Positions 11,215 through 23,204 of a DNA stretch of 64,000 bases are shown here, piece after piece. Below the pieces are notes generated by a model, which had not been told where the DNA came from, did not search any database, and worked only from the letters and a program-made list of their open reading frames with translations. The position numbers and the translations under genes were made by a program. Source of the DNA: Stenocarpella maydis (taxonomy: Eukaryota > Ascomycota > Sordariomycetes > Diaporthales > Diaporthaceae); assembly GCA_002270565.1 (NCBI GenBank), contig NQMI01000020.1:384921-448920 (forward strand), read 5' to 3'. Every line of letters begins with the position of its first letter. The stretch's first letter is position 1.

Positions 11215-11886
11215 GTGAAGGGGCCAATTCCCGCCGGATGGTGAGGCATGGCTGATCTGGTTGGGTGGGCAACTAGGTTTTATTCCAAAGCCACGTTGGG
11301 GGACTGCTTGACGAATAGTTCCCTCTAGACTAAAGACGCAATGTTACTGGAATTTTCCCCTTACACATAACTAGGTCTTGCTGAACACATTGTGTGATTT
11401 TGGTCCATATTAGCCCACGTGAATCTTTATTTTCAGTGTCCCACTCTGAATCAATTGGTAATTAATACGATTCTCGATATACAAATCATGATATCTACTG
11501 GACTTTAATGAGTGGGTAGATGAGTTGGATCTCATCAAAGCAGGGACAACAGGATGGGGTCTGAACACAACCGTTTATACCCTCCTGTGTTATAAAAAAA
11601 CAACCTCCCTTAAAGATTTCCGAATTCTGATAAGATGCTAGATGGATGATAATTCACCAAGAGGATTGCAAAGCCGCAAGGATTTTCGTAAGGATGGTTC
11701 TACATTCCCAAAGCGTGGATACGACTGACTGAAATTACATACATGAGGACAGACAGACAGACAAACAGACATCACAAACACTGGGCCAAGCTGACATTTC
11801 ATCGATTTCCCCGGATTAAGCATCAAAATTTCCCGTCGTGACTATAGCGAAAGGCAATGCATCAGCGAGTACGCGCCCGTCAATCA
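11215..11886. other. Intergenic between two convergent units
   Basis: AT-richer spacer between the 3' ends of the EthD gene and the hydrolase pseudogene. It contains a short ACAGACAG-type simple repeat near 11750-11770. No gene is supported. Confidence 0.45.
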
Positions 11887-12807
11887 TCAGCTCACCTCTC
11901 CCAGCCGAGGCTGCACGATTCCGAAGACCGAGTCAAGCCAGTTGAAAGTTTTGGCATGCAGGTGCGAGAAGGCAGCGACCTTGGCCTGGAGAGAGCCCTG
12001 GCCGACCCCAACGGGCCGCCACATGATCTTGGTCTCGCCGTCCCTGAGCTGCGAGAGGCTGTCGTAGACGCGCTGCGCCTCGAGCGCGAAGACGGTGTCG
12101 GGCGCGTCGGTGACGAGAGTGGGGCACGTGATATCAGCACAGATGGAGTCTTGATCGCCGGCCGCCCGGCGGAGCGTAAAGGACGCCATCCTGTCGACGG
12201 CGTCCATGACCCCCGGCTGGGCCCCTCGGAGGCAGGAAGAGGTAGGCGGGCAGGGTGGCGCCGTCGCCGCCGAATGGTATCTCTAGAAACTCTACGGGAC
12301 TGCCGCGCAGCGTAGTCGCCCTCCTGAACAGCGCGGCGGCTTGTGAGATGATCTGAAAGCGCCTCGGATCCTCGGAGGGTACTGGCGTGCGTAGCATGCT
12401 GGAATAGGAAAAGGACATCAGTGGATCAGCCTGCGTCACCTACACGACACACCACCATATAATCTTCCTCCTCGGCTTGATGAGAGAGTTCTCCTGTCTT
12501 GTTTGACAGGACCCTGCAATTTGAAGAGATGGAAATACATACAGCTCGCTGGAACGCCGGTAGTTGCTTGCGCGCAGCAGGGCCCAGCGGGCACCAACCT
12601 TGTCGCCAGCAGCAATGCAATCATCGGCAGCCGCCTCAGCACTGTCAGCAGCCTCAGACCAGGCCTCATGCCAGCTCTCAGCGTCGTTAACTTTAATGCG
12701 GAGGCGACATCGACACACTCCCCGACGTCGCAGCCGTGCGTCGGGGCGGTGCCGAGAACCCGCAGGAACTCGAAGTTGCAGAATTTGGGGGGGAGGAAGG
12801 TGTACAT
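11887..12807 (-). pseudogene. Alpha/beta-hydrolase (polyketide-cluster type), core deleted
   Basis: The start at 12807 gives MYTFLPPKFCNFEFLRVLGT, the helical cap typical of fungal FrsA/pseudooxynicotine-hydrolase-like enzymes. A one-base loss near 12690-12700 shifts the frame inside VAS...KVNDAESWHEAW, and the next block (ALLRASNYRRSSEL) is in the new frame. A probable intron follows, then DPLMSFSYSSMLRTPVPSED and EFLEIPFGGDGATLPAYLF. The fold should then continue with about 100 residues including the GxSxG nucleophile, but the sequence jumps near 12200 to the C-terminal ITCPTLVTDAPD and TFNWLDSVFG. The catalytic serine region is therefore missing and the gene cannot be active. Such hydrolases often release or trim products of highly reducing synthases. 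Confidence 0.8.
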
Positions 12808-13501
12808 TATGGGAGGGGGTAGGCCTTCAGAGTCGAGCCCGTCTCTTGGTCAGTGGTTGCGGGATACGTGCGGAACCAGGCGGCAGAGAATAACATGGTC
12901 GGTAACCGTCGGTTTCTGGAGCTCCTATTGCCATCCCTGCTCCCCCACGCCGTCAGGCTCGGCTGGCTGTTGGCAGTTACAAGTTCATGACCGATGAGGC
13001 TCGGCAAGTTGTCAGGTCGAAAGCGTTTAGGCAACTTGTACAGCCCATATTCTGGGTCGCAGCGTATGGTGTGTGTGGTAGGGTCTCACCAGCTGCCTGC
13101 TATGCCGCATACCATTGTCGGCGGGTTTATTGGCAATGGCGTGGCTTATGGCGTAGCTTATGGCGTAGCTTATGGCTTCTGGAAGGATTCGGACATGGTA
13201 ATGGCAGAAATTTGCCGACGTTGCATCAATTGGTGTTTGGGATTCTCGGTTGAATATCAGAATAATGAGGCTACAAATCCCTGTTGGCCTGCAGGGAAGG
13301 TGCCCGCTTAGTTCTAGGCTGGGCACTCGGGGCCCTCGGACTTGGCCACCAACAACAACAATCCAACAACTTGCTTACCCACCACCAGCACGTGCGTCAA
13401 CAAGAGACCCTCCCACCCTACCAACAGATGCACTTTGCCCTCCTCCAGCATCTAGGCGCTGCATCATATCCACCCAACAGGCAATTCCGAGCACCCCCGC
13501 C
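12808..13501. other. Intergenic spacer with a short tandem repeat
   Basis: No gene supported. Three copies of a 12-bp unit (AGCTTATGGCGT) lie at about 13143-13178. This spacer lies between two minus-strand pseudogenes. Confidence 0.45.
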
Positions 13502-14188
13502 TCACGTAAGCGCCAGCGGGTACACCAGCTTGCCCTCGTCGACGTAACCTCGTCTCCTCAGCTCCTCGATGCCCCGGCAGACCGCCCCCAGCCCGCCACG
13601 CCGCACCGCGAGCCTGGGCGCCTGCACGAGGCCCCTGACGATGAGCGCCTCGGCCGCGCAGAACACACGCGACGCCAGCGCCCGCAGCTCAGGCATCGCC
13701 GGCCGGCCGTAGGCGCCCGGCAGGCGCACCGCCTCGCCAAACATGGCCACCGACATGAGCCAGTCGGCGCTCACGTCGCGCCTCGTGTACTTGACCGCCG
13801 TCGAGATGGGGCCCAGCGCCATTTAGCGGCCTCCAGACTGCCCGATCGCCGCGTAGCTCCAGCCTCATCGCCGTCGACGACCCGTCGCTGGGCGCGCAGT
13901 CGAGCACCAGCCCCAGCCGTATGGTGCCCTGGCCACCCGGTCGCTCGCCTCGAACCTCATCACGCCGGCGCCGACCTCCAACACCACACCCGCAAAGTCA
14001 AATCAACCCACGCAGCCCTGCGACGTGCTATAATCGCTCGATTTGTAGTCCGCCGGGTTGAGCCCCACTGCTGCCACCCTGCACAGGAGAATTCCTGCTC
14101 TTGTACGCGGGACCCCGGCTTGCGTAGTCAGTTCAAGCGTGCCACCCGCTGTGCTGGTCAATGCTCGCCGCATCTGTATCAGTGCCAT
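13502..14188 (-). pseudogene. Trans-acting enoyl reductase (zinc-type alcohol dehydrogenase family, LovC-like), central part deleted
   Basis: The N-terminal piece (14188-14003) has the GroES-like fold: a TLELTTQAGVP strand, then RVAAVGLNPADYK, then a TGA where the family has the start of CDFAG; FDFAGVVLEVGAGV follows in frame. Soon after APYGWGW the sequence jumps directly to a late block (LDCAPSDGSSTAMRL), so the NADPH-binding Rossmann half (roughly 180 residues) is gone. One frameshift and a TAA at 13823-13825 (in the GGRY position) follow. The C-terminal part (13822-13502), with DWLMSVAMFGEA and KLVYPLAL, is clean. Such enzymes reduce double bonds for a synthase lacking its own ER domain, which fits the neighbouring HR-PKS. 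Inactive here. Confidence 0.82.
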
Positions 14189-14223
14189 ACTAGCTCACGG
14201 CTTAGGCAGGGTCGATTTAGTTT

Positions 14224-14254
<31 letters not shown>

Positions 14255-14736
14255 ATCATGTATATTCGAACCGTCAAGATCGGCTTCAGTTCATCAATAA
14301 GGGTTTAATAATGCTGACTAGAACGAGAATCGGTGTGGGCTGCTCGCCAGCCTAAACGCCAGCCATGTGCCACATCTAATAATGGAGGCATGGCCCAGGT
14401 ATATCTAGCCAAGACCGGTAGGTTTTTACCGCTTCCTCGCCCATCATCGGCAAGTTTGTGCTTGCTTCTTATCCTGGCGTAATGCTGCAGGGAGGCGAGC
14501 GCTTAGCAGGGCCTCGGTTCGTTCAGTGCCTGTTTGATATCCACTGTTATTATAACCGTCGCAGTCATCTTACCCACCCCCTCCCCCCCTCCCAAAAAAG
14601 AAACAATATCACCAGATCCTCGTCTTCAGATGCATACATTCTTCTGCAAGGCTCTACTATCCCAATCAAGACTTGCAGCTTCGTGATAGTTCACTCTTGG
14701 CTCACGAGACATCGTGGACCACCTCTTTAAGTCAGA
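14189..14736. other. Divergent promoter region between enoyl reductase and PKS
   Basis: Spacer between the divergent starts of the reductase pseudogene (minus) and the PKS pseudogene (plus), so it probably once held their shared promoter. It contains a CTTT/CTTTCT microsatellite (about 14222-14257) and a C-rich run (about 14575-14595). No ORF is supported. Confidence 0.5.
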
Positions 14737-14793
14737 ATGCACATGTCACAATCAGGGACGACGTCGCCGCCAGGGGGAGAACGTTAGGCGACA

Positions 14794-16308
14794 GAACCCA
14801 TCGCTATTATCGTCAGTGGCTGTAGACTCCCCGGCAGTGCCACCTCACCATCAAAGCTATGGGAACTCCTGGAAAATCCCACAGACCTCCTGTCTGAAGT
14901 CTCCTCCAAATGCAGATTTGACGGCCAAAGCTTTTATCACGAGAATGGAGACCATCACGGCGTAAGTGGCCCCACGGGTTTCTGACTAGGAACTTGCTGA
15001 ATGACCGCCACCTATTTTACACAGTCTACCAATGTCACAAGATGCCACCTTCTCGAGGAAGACTTTCGCGTCTTCGACCACGACTTTTTCGGTATTCATC
15101 GGCGCGAGGCAGAGGCCATAGACCCACAGCAGAGAATGCCTCTCGAGATTATATACGAGGCACTCGAGGCGGCAGGCTGCTCCATGCATGAGCTTCGAGG
15201 GTCGCAGACTGGCGTGTTTGTCGGTCAGATGATGGACGACTATCGCGACGTCCTATTCCGAGACATAGAGGTCCTGCCGCAGTATGCGGGCACAGGCATC
15301 TCGCGCTCCATCCTCGCAAACCGCGTGTCCTACTTCTTCGACTGGCATGGGCCCTCTGTGAATATCGATACCGCGTGCTCGTCGAGCCTGGTCGCTCTCC
15401 ACCAGGCCGTCCAGCTGCTGCGCTCTGGGGACGCGACGAGCCTTGCTGTTGCTGCTGGGTCCAACATCATCCTCGGCCCAGAAAGCTTTGTTATGGGATC
15501 AAATGTGGGTCACTCCGAATCAGTTACACTAGTAACCCTGAAGTTGATTGAATTGATCCAAAATGTCACGAGTCTCGCTGACGTGGTCTTGACGCTCGTC
15601 AGCTTCACATGTTGTCGCCTTCCGGCCGCTGTTGCATGTGGAATGCCGATCCCAAGGGCTACGGAAGGGGAGAGGGAATCGCAGTGGTCGTTCTCAAGAC
15701 CCTTTCCCAGGCATTGGCCGACAATGACCATATCGAATGCTTGATCAGAGAGACGGGAGTGAACCAGGACGGTTACTCACATGGTCTCACCGTTCCGAAT
15801 CCCAGCGCGCAGTCTGCACTCATCAGATCAACATACTCTAAATGCGGTCTTGATCTGACGCGCACCGAGGATCGCTGCCAATATTTTGAGGCACATGTAC
15901 CGGTACAGCAGTTGGCGACCCAAACGAGGCGAAGGCCATACGGGATGCCTTCTACCCAACAGATGAAGACACTCTTGCTGCTAGTGGGGAGGATACGTTG
16001 GGGACGCTACTCGTCGGCTCTGTAAAGACCGTTGTGGGCCACACCGAAGGTGCGGCAGGCCTTGTTGCGGTTTTGAAAACGTCTCTCGCGCTCCAGAAAG
16101 CTCAGGTACCCCCCAACATGCACTTTGAGCGGCTGAATCCCGCCGTCGAACCATTCTATCATCCACATCTACGAATACCGACAGAGTTGGAACCTTGGCC
16201 AGAGATTGCGCCATCAGAACCGAGACGTGCCAGCGTGAACAGCTTTGGTTTCGGGGCCACGAATGCACACGCGATCCTAGAAAGTTGGGATGCGAATACA
16301 CAAAACAC
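14794..16308 (+). other. PKS ketosynthase (KS) domain remnant
   Basis: It starts EPIAIIVSGCRLPGS and contains the active-site Cys in NIDTACSSSLVAL (TGC 15376-15378) and the second His in KTVVGHTEGAAG (CAC 16040-16042). The first catalytic His is in EAH at 15894-15896, and the frame is lost by one missing base directly after it. The domain would condense acyl and malonyl units. The first two-thirds still read well after intron removal. Confidence 0.9.
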
Positions 16309-16639
16309 ACCGCAGCAGCGCCTTGATGAGGATATGATGAAAATAACCCGGGATTTACAGACTGGTTCCGAGTTCTGTGGTCCGATCATACTGTCGGCAC
16401 ACACCAGGACTGCTCTGAAAAGATCAGCCTCAAACCTGTGCGAGACACTCATGGGCATGTCCGACAGCTCGCTGCAGGATCTTGCTGGGTCACTGCAGTC
16501 TCGTCGTACAGAATTCCCCTTCAGGGCTTCTTTCGCGGTTGCTAACAAGCAGGATCTCACCGATCAGCTCATCTCGTTCCAGTCCCGTCAAGATAACACA
16601 GACGAGGCCAGTGTCGACGAGGCTGTTCTCGTAACACCC

Positions 16640-17620
16640 GCGTGGCCACTCCAAGTCCTGGGCGTCTTCACTGGGCACCCTGCCCAGTGGGCGCGCATGG
16701 GCGCCTGCCTCTTCGAGAGTTCCCCATCATTCAGGCGTACAATCAAATTTCTTGATGAGAGTCTCACAAGGTTACCGGACGCCCCATCATGGTCACTTGC
16801 TCATGAGCTCTTGGCCCCCGAACAAGTATCCAGAGTTCATGATGCCGAGTTCGCTTAGCCCCTGACTACCGCGCTGCAGATAGCGCTAGTTGACCTACTC
16901 CGGGCTTCTGGCGTCAAATTCGCCGCTGTTGTAGGGCATTCCTCGGGAGAGATCGCGGCTGCTTATTGTGCAGGCTACCTGTCGGCCGAAGATGCAATCC
17001 GCGTTGCTTTCTATCGCGGTTGTCATTCGCGTCTCGCACGGTCACCTGCTGGTGACCAACCGGGCAGTATGATGGCTCTCTGCATGACGCTCGATGAAGG
17101 AACTGAATTCTGCCAAGGCGCCCAGTTTCAGGAGAGAATATCGGTAGCAGCCAGCAACGCGCCCAGCAGTATCACCCTTTCTAGAGATTCTGATATGGTG
17201 CAAAAAGCAAAGGCGGAGTTGGACGCCCGTGGTATTTTTGCACGTGTTCTTACTGTTAACAAGGCCTATCACTCAAAACATATGCAGTCATGTGTTCCAG
17301 CCTACCTCGAGTCCATGGTTCGGTGTCCTCTCTAGCCGCGGCGGACAGAACTAGATGGTGAATGCACCTGGTACTCAATCGTGCACGGCCCTGATGGGCG
17401 AAGCATTCACGACCCAGATGCGCTCCGCGGCCAGTACTGGGTCGATAACCTCACGAAACCGGTCCTGTTCTACCAGGCCGTCTCAAGAGCTGCCCGCGAG
17501 CAAGACCGCTGCTACGACCTCGTTCTCGAAGTAGGAACCCACCCGACACTGCGCGGCCCGGTGAAGGACACTCTCAAGGCAATCACCGGGATTGACATCC
17601 CTACCTCAGCCTGCTTTTAA
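16640..17620 (+). other. PKS acyltransferase (AT) domain remnant
   Basis: The motif VVGHSSGEIAAAYCAGY is intact (Ser TCC at 16940-16942), and KAYHSKHM near 17263 is the second active-site region. Two TAG codons (16856-16858 and 17333-17335) stand where the family commonly has Gln or another residue, and TAA closes the frame at 17618-17620. It would load malonyl units. Confidence 0.88.
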
Positions 17621-17919
17621 GGATGACGGATGACCGGGTTGCCTTCTCCACTCCGGTGGGTGCCGTGTGGGCCATGTTCAGGGCACCACCAGGTGCCGCA
17701 CCTGTGGTGAATTGGGCGGGCTTTCGTGGTGCTTTCCACACGTACAGCTGGGAACATTCGAATCTGCTTTATTTCGAATCCAAGATGTCAAACCAGTGGC
17801 GCACGCAGGTTAGACCCAGGTATGCCATCACGTGCTTTTTTTAACCCCCTCCCAAATACCGAACGTCTCTGTCTACACACTCATGGGGCATAATTTGAAA
17901 GCTAATCGTTCGAGATAGA

Positions 17920-18720
17920 CATCCTCTGCTTGGAAATCCACGATACAGGGCTCCTCTACGGGTAATGGGCCAATGTCGATCACGTGACGAAATATCTTGA
18001 ATTGAGCGAGGTAGAGTGGCTGAATGGCCACCGGTTCCAGGGCCAGGCCCTCTTCCCTGCCGCGGGATATGTATGCATGGCTGTTGAGGCTGCAGCGGCC
18101 CTTGTGGATGAATTCGAGCCCACAACAAGTACGGAGATCTCGGCATGCGCCGTGGAGCTCACCAACCTCCGGCTCCATAATGCAGTGGATTTTGACGATG
18201 TCTCATCCTCGGGTGTCGAGATGACCTTCGTGGCGAGCATGGTGCAACAGGACTCAGCTCGACGCACCATCACGGCCGACTACACATCGTACAGTGGCAA
18301 CACGACGGCCCGCCCAGTGGACGGAATCATGAATGAGACACACTCGAGCACACTCGTGTTTAGTGCACGCGCGATTATAAGTCTACCACAAAGGCGGCAG
18401 ACAGTTGCCTCTTCTTCCCTCCCAGGACGCGCAAGGCCCGAATTGCCGCTCAACAGCGTGGACACTACTCGGTTCTACACATGGGCGCAGTCGATTGGCC
18501 TCCAATACTCAGGAGACTTCCTCATCAAGTCAATCCGGCGGCGATGTAACCTAGCTACGGTCACGGCGAAGCGTCCTTACAGAAGAGACGACAACAGCGC
18601 ACTGCGGATCTATCCTCCGACCCTAGACGCGGCGTTCCACGGCATCTTTGCAGCGTTCAGCTTCCCCGGAGACCTCAGAATGACGTGTGCCTACCTACCT
18701 GCCGTCGCGAATTGACTGTA
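17920..18720 (+). other. PKS dehydratase (DH) domain remnant
   Basis: HPLLG (17920-17934) is reached through the third intron. After a shift and a TAA at 17963-17965, the catalytic-His block LNGHRFQGQALFPAAGY follows (about 18021-18070), and the second active-site block TLDAAFHGIFAAF lies near 18622-18660. A 4-bp duplication (TACC) near 18690 then moves the frame. Confidence 0.87.
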
Positions 18721-19469
18721 TCCTGGTGGACTTGGCTGCGGTGGGCCCTTGTCGCTGCTTCGGTGCCCAACACCGCGATGGCACGTATAGCTTCATCTCT
18801 GACTGCTACGTCCAACCAGGAGCTGCCAACGTCTTGACCGGCGATGTGGAGATCTTCTGTGCAAACTGCGAGCGCCACGAGGTCCAGATTGAGGGCATCG
18901 CTATCTCGCGCATCACCCCATTCACCAAGCAAGATGATCGTGCCTTGTTTGCTCGTACGATCTGGGACCGGGATTTGGCATCTTCTGGGCTCGAGGTCCA
19001 GCCCGAGACAGAGGCTCGCGGGAGATCCCGCGCTCACCTGAACGAGGTCAGCGATCGGACAGCCTATTTCTACCTGAGAAGTCTCTGCGAGGAATTCTCA
19101 CGCGGTGACATCGAGACCATGGAATGGAATTTCCGCTGCCTCATGGAGTGGGCACTAGACTTCATAGCACCATCAGTCAAGGCTGGAAGCCATTCTCGCA
19201 TTAGAGCCGAGTGGGCATCAGACAGCAGAAAGGACATCGAAGCGCTGAGGGAACAATATGCCGATCGCATTGAACTGGGAATCATACATGCGGTCGGCCA
19301 GGTGCCCCCACTGGCGCTGCGTGCCTCAATCTCGCCTGCGACGACCACCACGGCCTCGGTGCTGGACACGTTGATGAGCGGCAACCTCCTCGGCGAGCTT
19401 CGCCATGATGCAGAGGGCTTTTGGCAGGCTAATCGGCTCTTTGGGGTTGCTGTTGGCCGCCTTGCCCAT

Positions 19470-20000
19470 CGCTACCCTCACATGAATATCCTCGAGCTGG
19501 GCGGTGGCACCGGAGCAGCGACCGCAACCGCTCTGCCCCTGCTAGACGGCCACTTTTCCTCGTATACCTTCACCGATGTCTCCGCAGCGTTTTTCCCCGA
19601 AGCAAGTTCCAAGTTTGGCGATGCTGCCGGAGTCGGTGCTAACAAGCTACGCTTCTCGGTCCTGGAGAGGGACCCCAGGGAGCATGGTTTCCACGGCCAC
19701 GCCTATGACCTCGTGATCGCGTCCAACGTCCTCCACGCGACCAGGTCACTAGCACAGTCGCTAAAGTACTGCCGTCAGCTGCTCCGCCCTGGAGGATTCT
19801 CGGTCCTGGACGAGGTCACCAGTGATACGCTCTGGGGTCCGTTCATCGTCTCAGCCTTGCCCGGGTGGTGGCTTGGCCGAGAGTGCGACGGTAGGACCTA
19901 TAGCCCGCTTGTATTAGAGGGTCGTTGGCACCACCTACTCAGGCAGACAGGATTCTCCGGGGCTGACCATGTTGTCAGGGACACCGAGGATAACTCCTCG
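19470..20000 (+). other. PKS C-methyltransferase (MT) domain
   Basis: The SAM-binding motif ILELGGGTGAATA is at about 19486-19524, followed by YDLVIASNVLHATRSL and LRPGGFSVLDEV, all class I methyltransferase landmarks. This part sits in a 744-codon open frame (18687-20921) and is the best preserved domain. It would place a methyl branch on the chain. Confidence 0.9.
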
Positions 20001-21769
20001 TATTTTTTCTCTATCATTGTTAGCCAGGCCACGGATGACCGCGTCGACTTCCTGCGGTCCCCCTTGCGAGCGGTGCACGGCGCCGCAGTGCTTGAGCATA
20101 TGACAGCTGATGAAACTTTCCGTCCGTCCTGTGAGCTCGGCAACCTTGTTATCATAGGCGGCAACGATGAATCACAGAAGCGGACAGCACTCTCAATGAG
20201 CTCGCTCCTCGAGCCATTCGCCGACTCAACGACCATTATCCAAGGCTGGGAGGGACTTGAAGTCGGGGATTCAGACAGAACAGCCTCCGAAATCAGCTCA
20301 GGACATGTCCTGAAACCGGGCAGTACAGTCGTCTGTCTGGCAAAACTGAACCAAGATGCAGCGGCGACATCCTCGATGCTGTCAGCGCGACAGCTGCGTG
20401 CTCTCCAGACCATGTTCCGCGATGCGTCGTACATCCTCTGGCTGACAAGGGACTACGCTCAGGGCCCCCAAGAATGTGCATATGTCGGCCTCGGCCGCAC
20501 GATGATATGCGAATCGCCACAACTCCGCCTCTTATTTGTCGACTTCGCCGGCTCCGACGCTCATGGGTCTTCGCAGCCTTCTTCCCGCCATGCCACCTCC
20601 CCGGACCACAGCCTCCTGGCGGAAATGCTACTGCGCATGGTATACCTAGACCAGCATGCTACAGCTGTTACCGAAGTTCTCTGGAGCAACGAGACGGGGC
20701 TGTCGGTCCGGGACGGCCTCCTGTATATTCCCTGGATCAAGCCTCACGATAGTCTCAACTCCCGTCTTGCTTCTGCAAGGAGAATCGTTTCTAAAGACGT
20801 CGCTATTAACTCTCTATACTCTCTATCTTACCCTATTGAGGTGTATGTTGATAATGAAGGGCGTTTTGCCATGCGGGAGGGGGTGACCCCGGTCGTTTCC
20901 GACAGTGACGGGGTGGACTAGCTTGTTCGGTTTAGGACTTGCCTTTCGTCGTTGTTCGCCTTCGGCTTCGACCACGGCACAGACCCGGTGTATATCTGCC
21001 TGGGTTTCATTGAAACCAGGCCGGGCCGGCTGATGGCTGTCGCCTCGCCCACGATCAGCTCCATGTGCGCGGTACCGCCGAGTCGGTTGATAGACTGCGG
21101 GGCCATCGCCCACGAAGATCCCACCGACGTGCCCCGGCGCATCCTCGTGGTTCTCGTGTGTGAGAGCCTTTTGAGCAGCACAGAGGGTGTTCTTTGGCTC
21201 CACGAGGCGCCTGACGAGATAGCAATGTTGGCCGAGGCACTGGGCAAGGCCTAGGGCAAGGTTGTGTTTCGTAGCTCGTGCTCCGAGCCAAGAGCGTTGG
21301 CGTCGTCTGGTGCCATCACTTTCTTGCATCCGCGATCTACCAATCGCTCCTTGAGAGAGCTGCTCCCTTCAAACATTGGAAAATTCTGTCTTATGGATTG
21401 AAATGCGGATTCTGATGCGGCAGCGCTACGAAGCGCGGTCTTGCGGTACAACGTGGTCTCCGAGAGCCGCATTACTGCCTGGCACCAGCAATTAGATAGA
21501 AGCAGAACTGTCCGGGTAGACCTTCCCCACATGAGGCTCATAAGGTGTCTGCAGGATGCCTGCGCCTTGCCAACTCCCCATGGCCCCAAAGATGCCGCAG
21601 CATGCTCGGTCAGCATCGATCTTGGGACGCTCAACTCGATATCCGGTCCTCAAAGCATCACCTCCGTGGTCAACTGGTCCGCCGGTACAGCCCCAGCATC
21701 TCACGCCCAAGAAATCACAGTACCAATTAGAGTTCGTCCTCTATGTTCTGGCAGCACGCAACTCTTCTC

Positions 21770-22440
21770 GCCGGACCGGATATACCTACTTGTTGGCCTG
21801 GCAGGCGAGCTAGGCATGTCACTGATCGAATGGATGTCAACGCAAGGAGCACGGCACTTTGCCCTCGTTGCGCGGCAGCCAAACATTGCTCCTGTGTTCC
21901 GACGACATCTGGCGAAGCTAGGTGTTAACATCCAGGAATGGGCACTCAGTCTAGTCTAGACATCGCTGACAAGGAGGCGCTTCTCGTAGCGCATCAGCAG
22001 CACTGGCGCGGATGCCCTCCATCGCCGGTGTAGCCAACCGCGCCATGGTCCTGCGCGACCGGCCGTTCCACAGCATGACCATGGAGGATTTGGAGGCGGT
22101 GATGCGCCCCAAAGCCCAGGGGACGCGGAATCTAGATGAGCTATTCTACCGAGACCATGGCCCTGAGTTCTTTGTCCTCTTCGGGTCAGCTACGTGCATC
22201 GCTGGCAACCCTGGCCAGACAAACTACAGCGCGGCAAACATGTACATGGCAGCCGTGGCCGAGCAGCGGCGCCGACGCGGCCTGGCAGCGTCCGTGATCT
22301 GTCTCGAGACGATCCTCGGGGTCGGGGCACGTGGCTCGCGCCTTGGAGACGGGCGGCAACAGTCACCGGATCGAGTCCCAGTTGCAGCGGAACTCGTCCC
22401 TGCCGCTGCCCGAGGACGACTTGCACACGAGCTTTGCTGA
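21770..22440 (+). other. PKS ketoreductase (KR) domain remnant
   Basis: The NADPH-binding motif YLLVGLAGELG is at about 21784-21816. The catalytic region GSATCIAGNPGQTNYSAAN, with the active-site Tyr, is near 22186-22235. The frame is lost near 21957 (SLV then stop, while LDIADKEALL continues in another frame), and the piece between there and MPSIAGVANRAMVLRD is short, so some core sequence seems lost. Another one-base shift lies near 22322. Confidence 0.85.
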
Positions 22441-22669
22441 GGCTGTCTCCTGCGGGCAGCCAGGCTCTGGCATGGAGTCCGACATCATTATCGGCCTCGG
22501 CGATGGCAGAGAGGCGGCATGGCGCGCGGTGTGCCGCGATTCTCCCTTTAGACCTCACACCTCTCCGACCGTACGGATTCGCATGGCCCCGGGCAATGGT
22601 GAGGACGCAGCGCCAGCGGATGCATCCCAGAACAGGCCAAAGACAAGCTCCATCCAACATGTCATCGAG

Positions 22670-22930
22670 TCGCTCCCCCGGATGGACAAGGCAGCGTCGC
22701 TCCTAGAGGAGGCCTTTGTCGCAAAAGTCGGGGTCATCCTCCAGACAAGCGTGTCAACGGCCGACAGACACAAGTCCCTTGTCGCCCACGGCATTGACTC
22801 CCTGGTGGCAGTCGAACTCAGGTCCTGGATACTGAATGAGCTAGGGTTGAATGTGCCCATCTTCAAAATCCTGAGCGGCATCTCGCTGGCTGATCTGTGC
22901 CTGGACGTTTTGGGGAATTTGGTCGAGACT
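22670..22930 (+). other. PKS acyl carrier protein (ACP) domain
   Basis: The phosphopantetheine site GIDSLVAVELRSW is intact, with Ser TCC at 22799-22801. The domain itself has no stop or shift. A Ser/Thr-rich linker follows and ends at a TAA (23123-23125). Confidence 0.9.
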
Positions 22931-23204
22931 CGGGAAAACTTGACGGCCGGCTCTTGCACCACCGTCGGCTCAGACATGGAGTCGAGTACGAGCACCGCCC
23001 CTGTGCATCTCATGCATGCAGAGACGGCTCGTGTCACCGAGAGTGACACTGATTCGACTTCTCAGTTCTCGCAGGCGTCGGATCGCACACCCATGTCTAT
23101 GTCGCTGGTGGAAATGACGCCCTAAAGTGTCATAACACCGTTCCAGTCGTCACCCGACCCATTTTTCAAAGGAAAGCCGAGCTCTCATCATGTGCGAATC
23201 GCAG

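Noticed and set aside
15505..15602. Frame break in the KS counted as a lesion
   Set aside because: It is an intron: GTGGGT...GTCAG joins FVMGSN to [10 protein letters not shown], which is the expected KS sequence.
17820..17918. Stop between AT and DH counted as a lesion
   Set aside because: A 99-bp intron (GTATGC...GCTAATC...GATAG) joins QVRPR to HPLLG in frame, so this stop is intronic.
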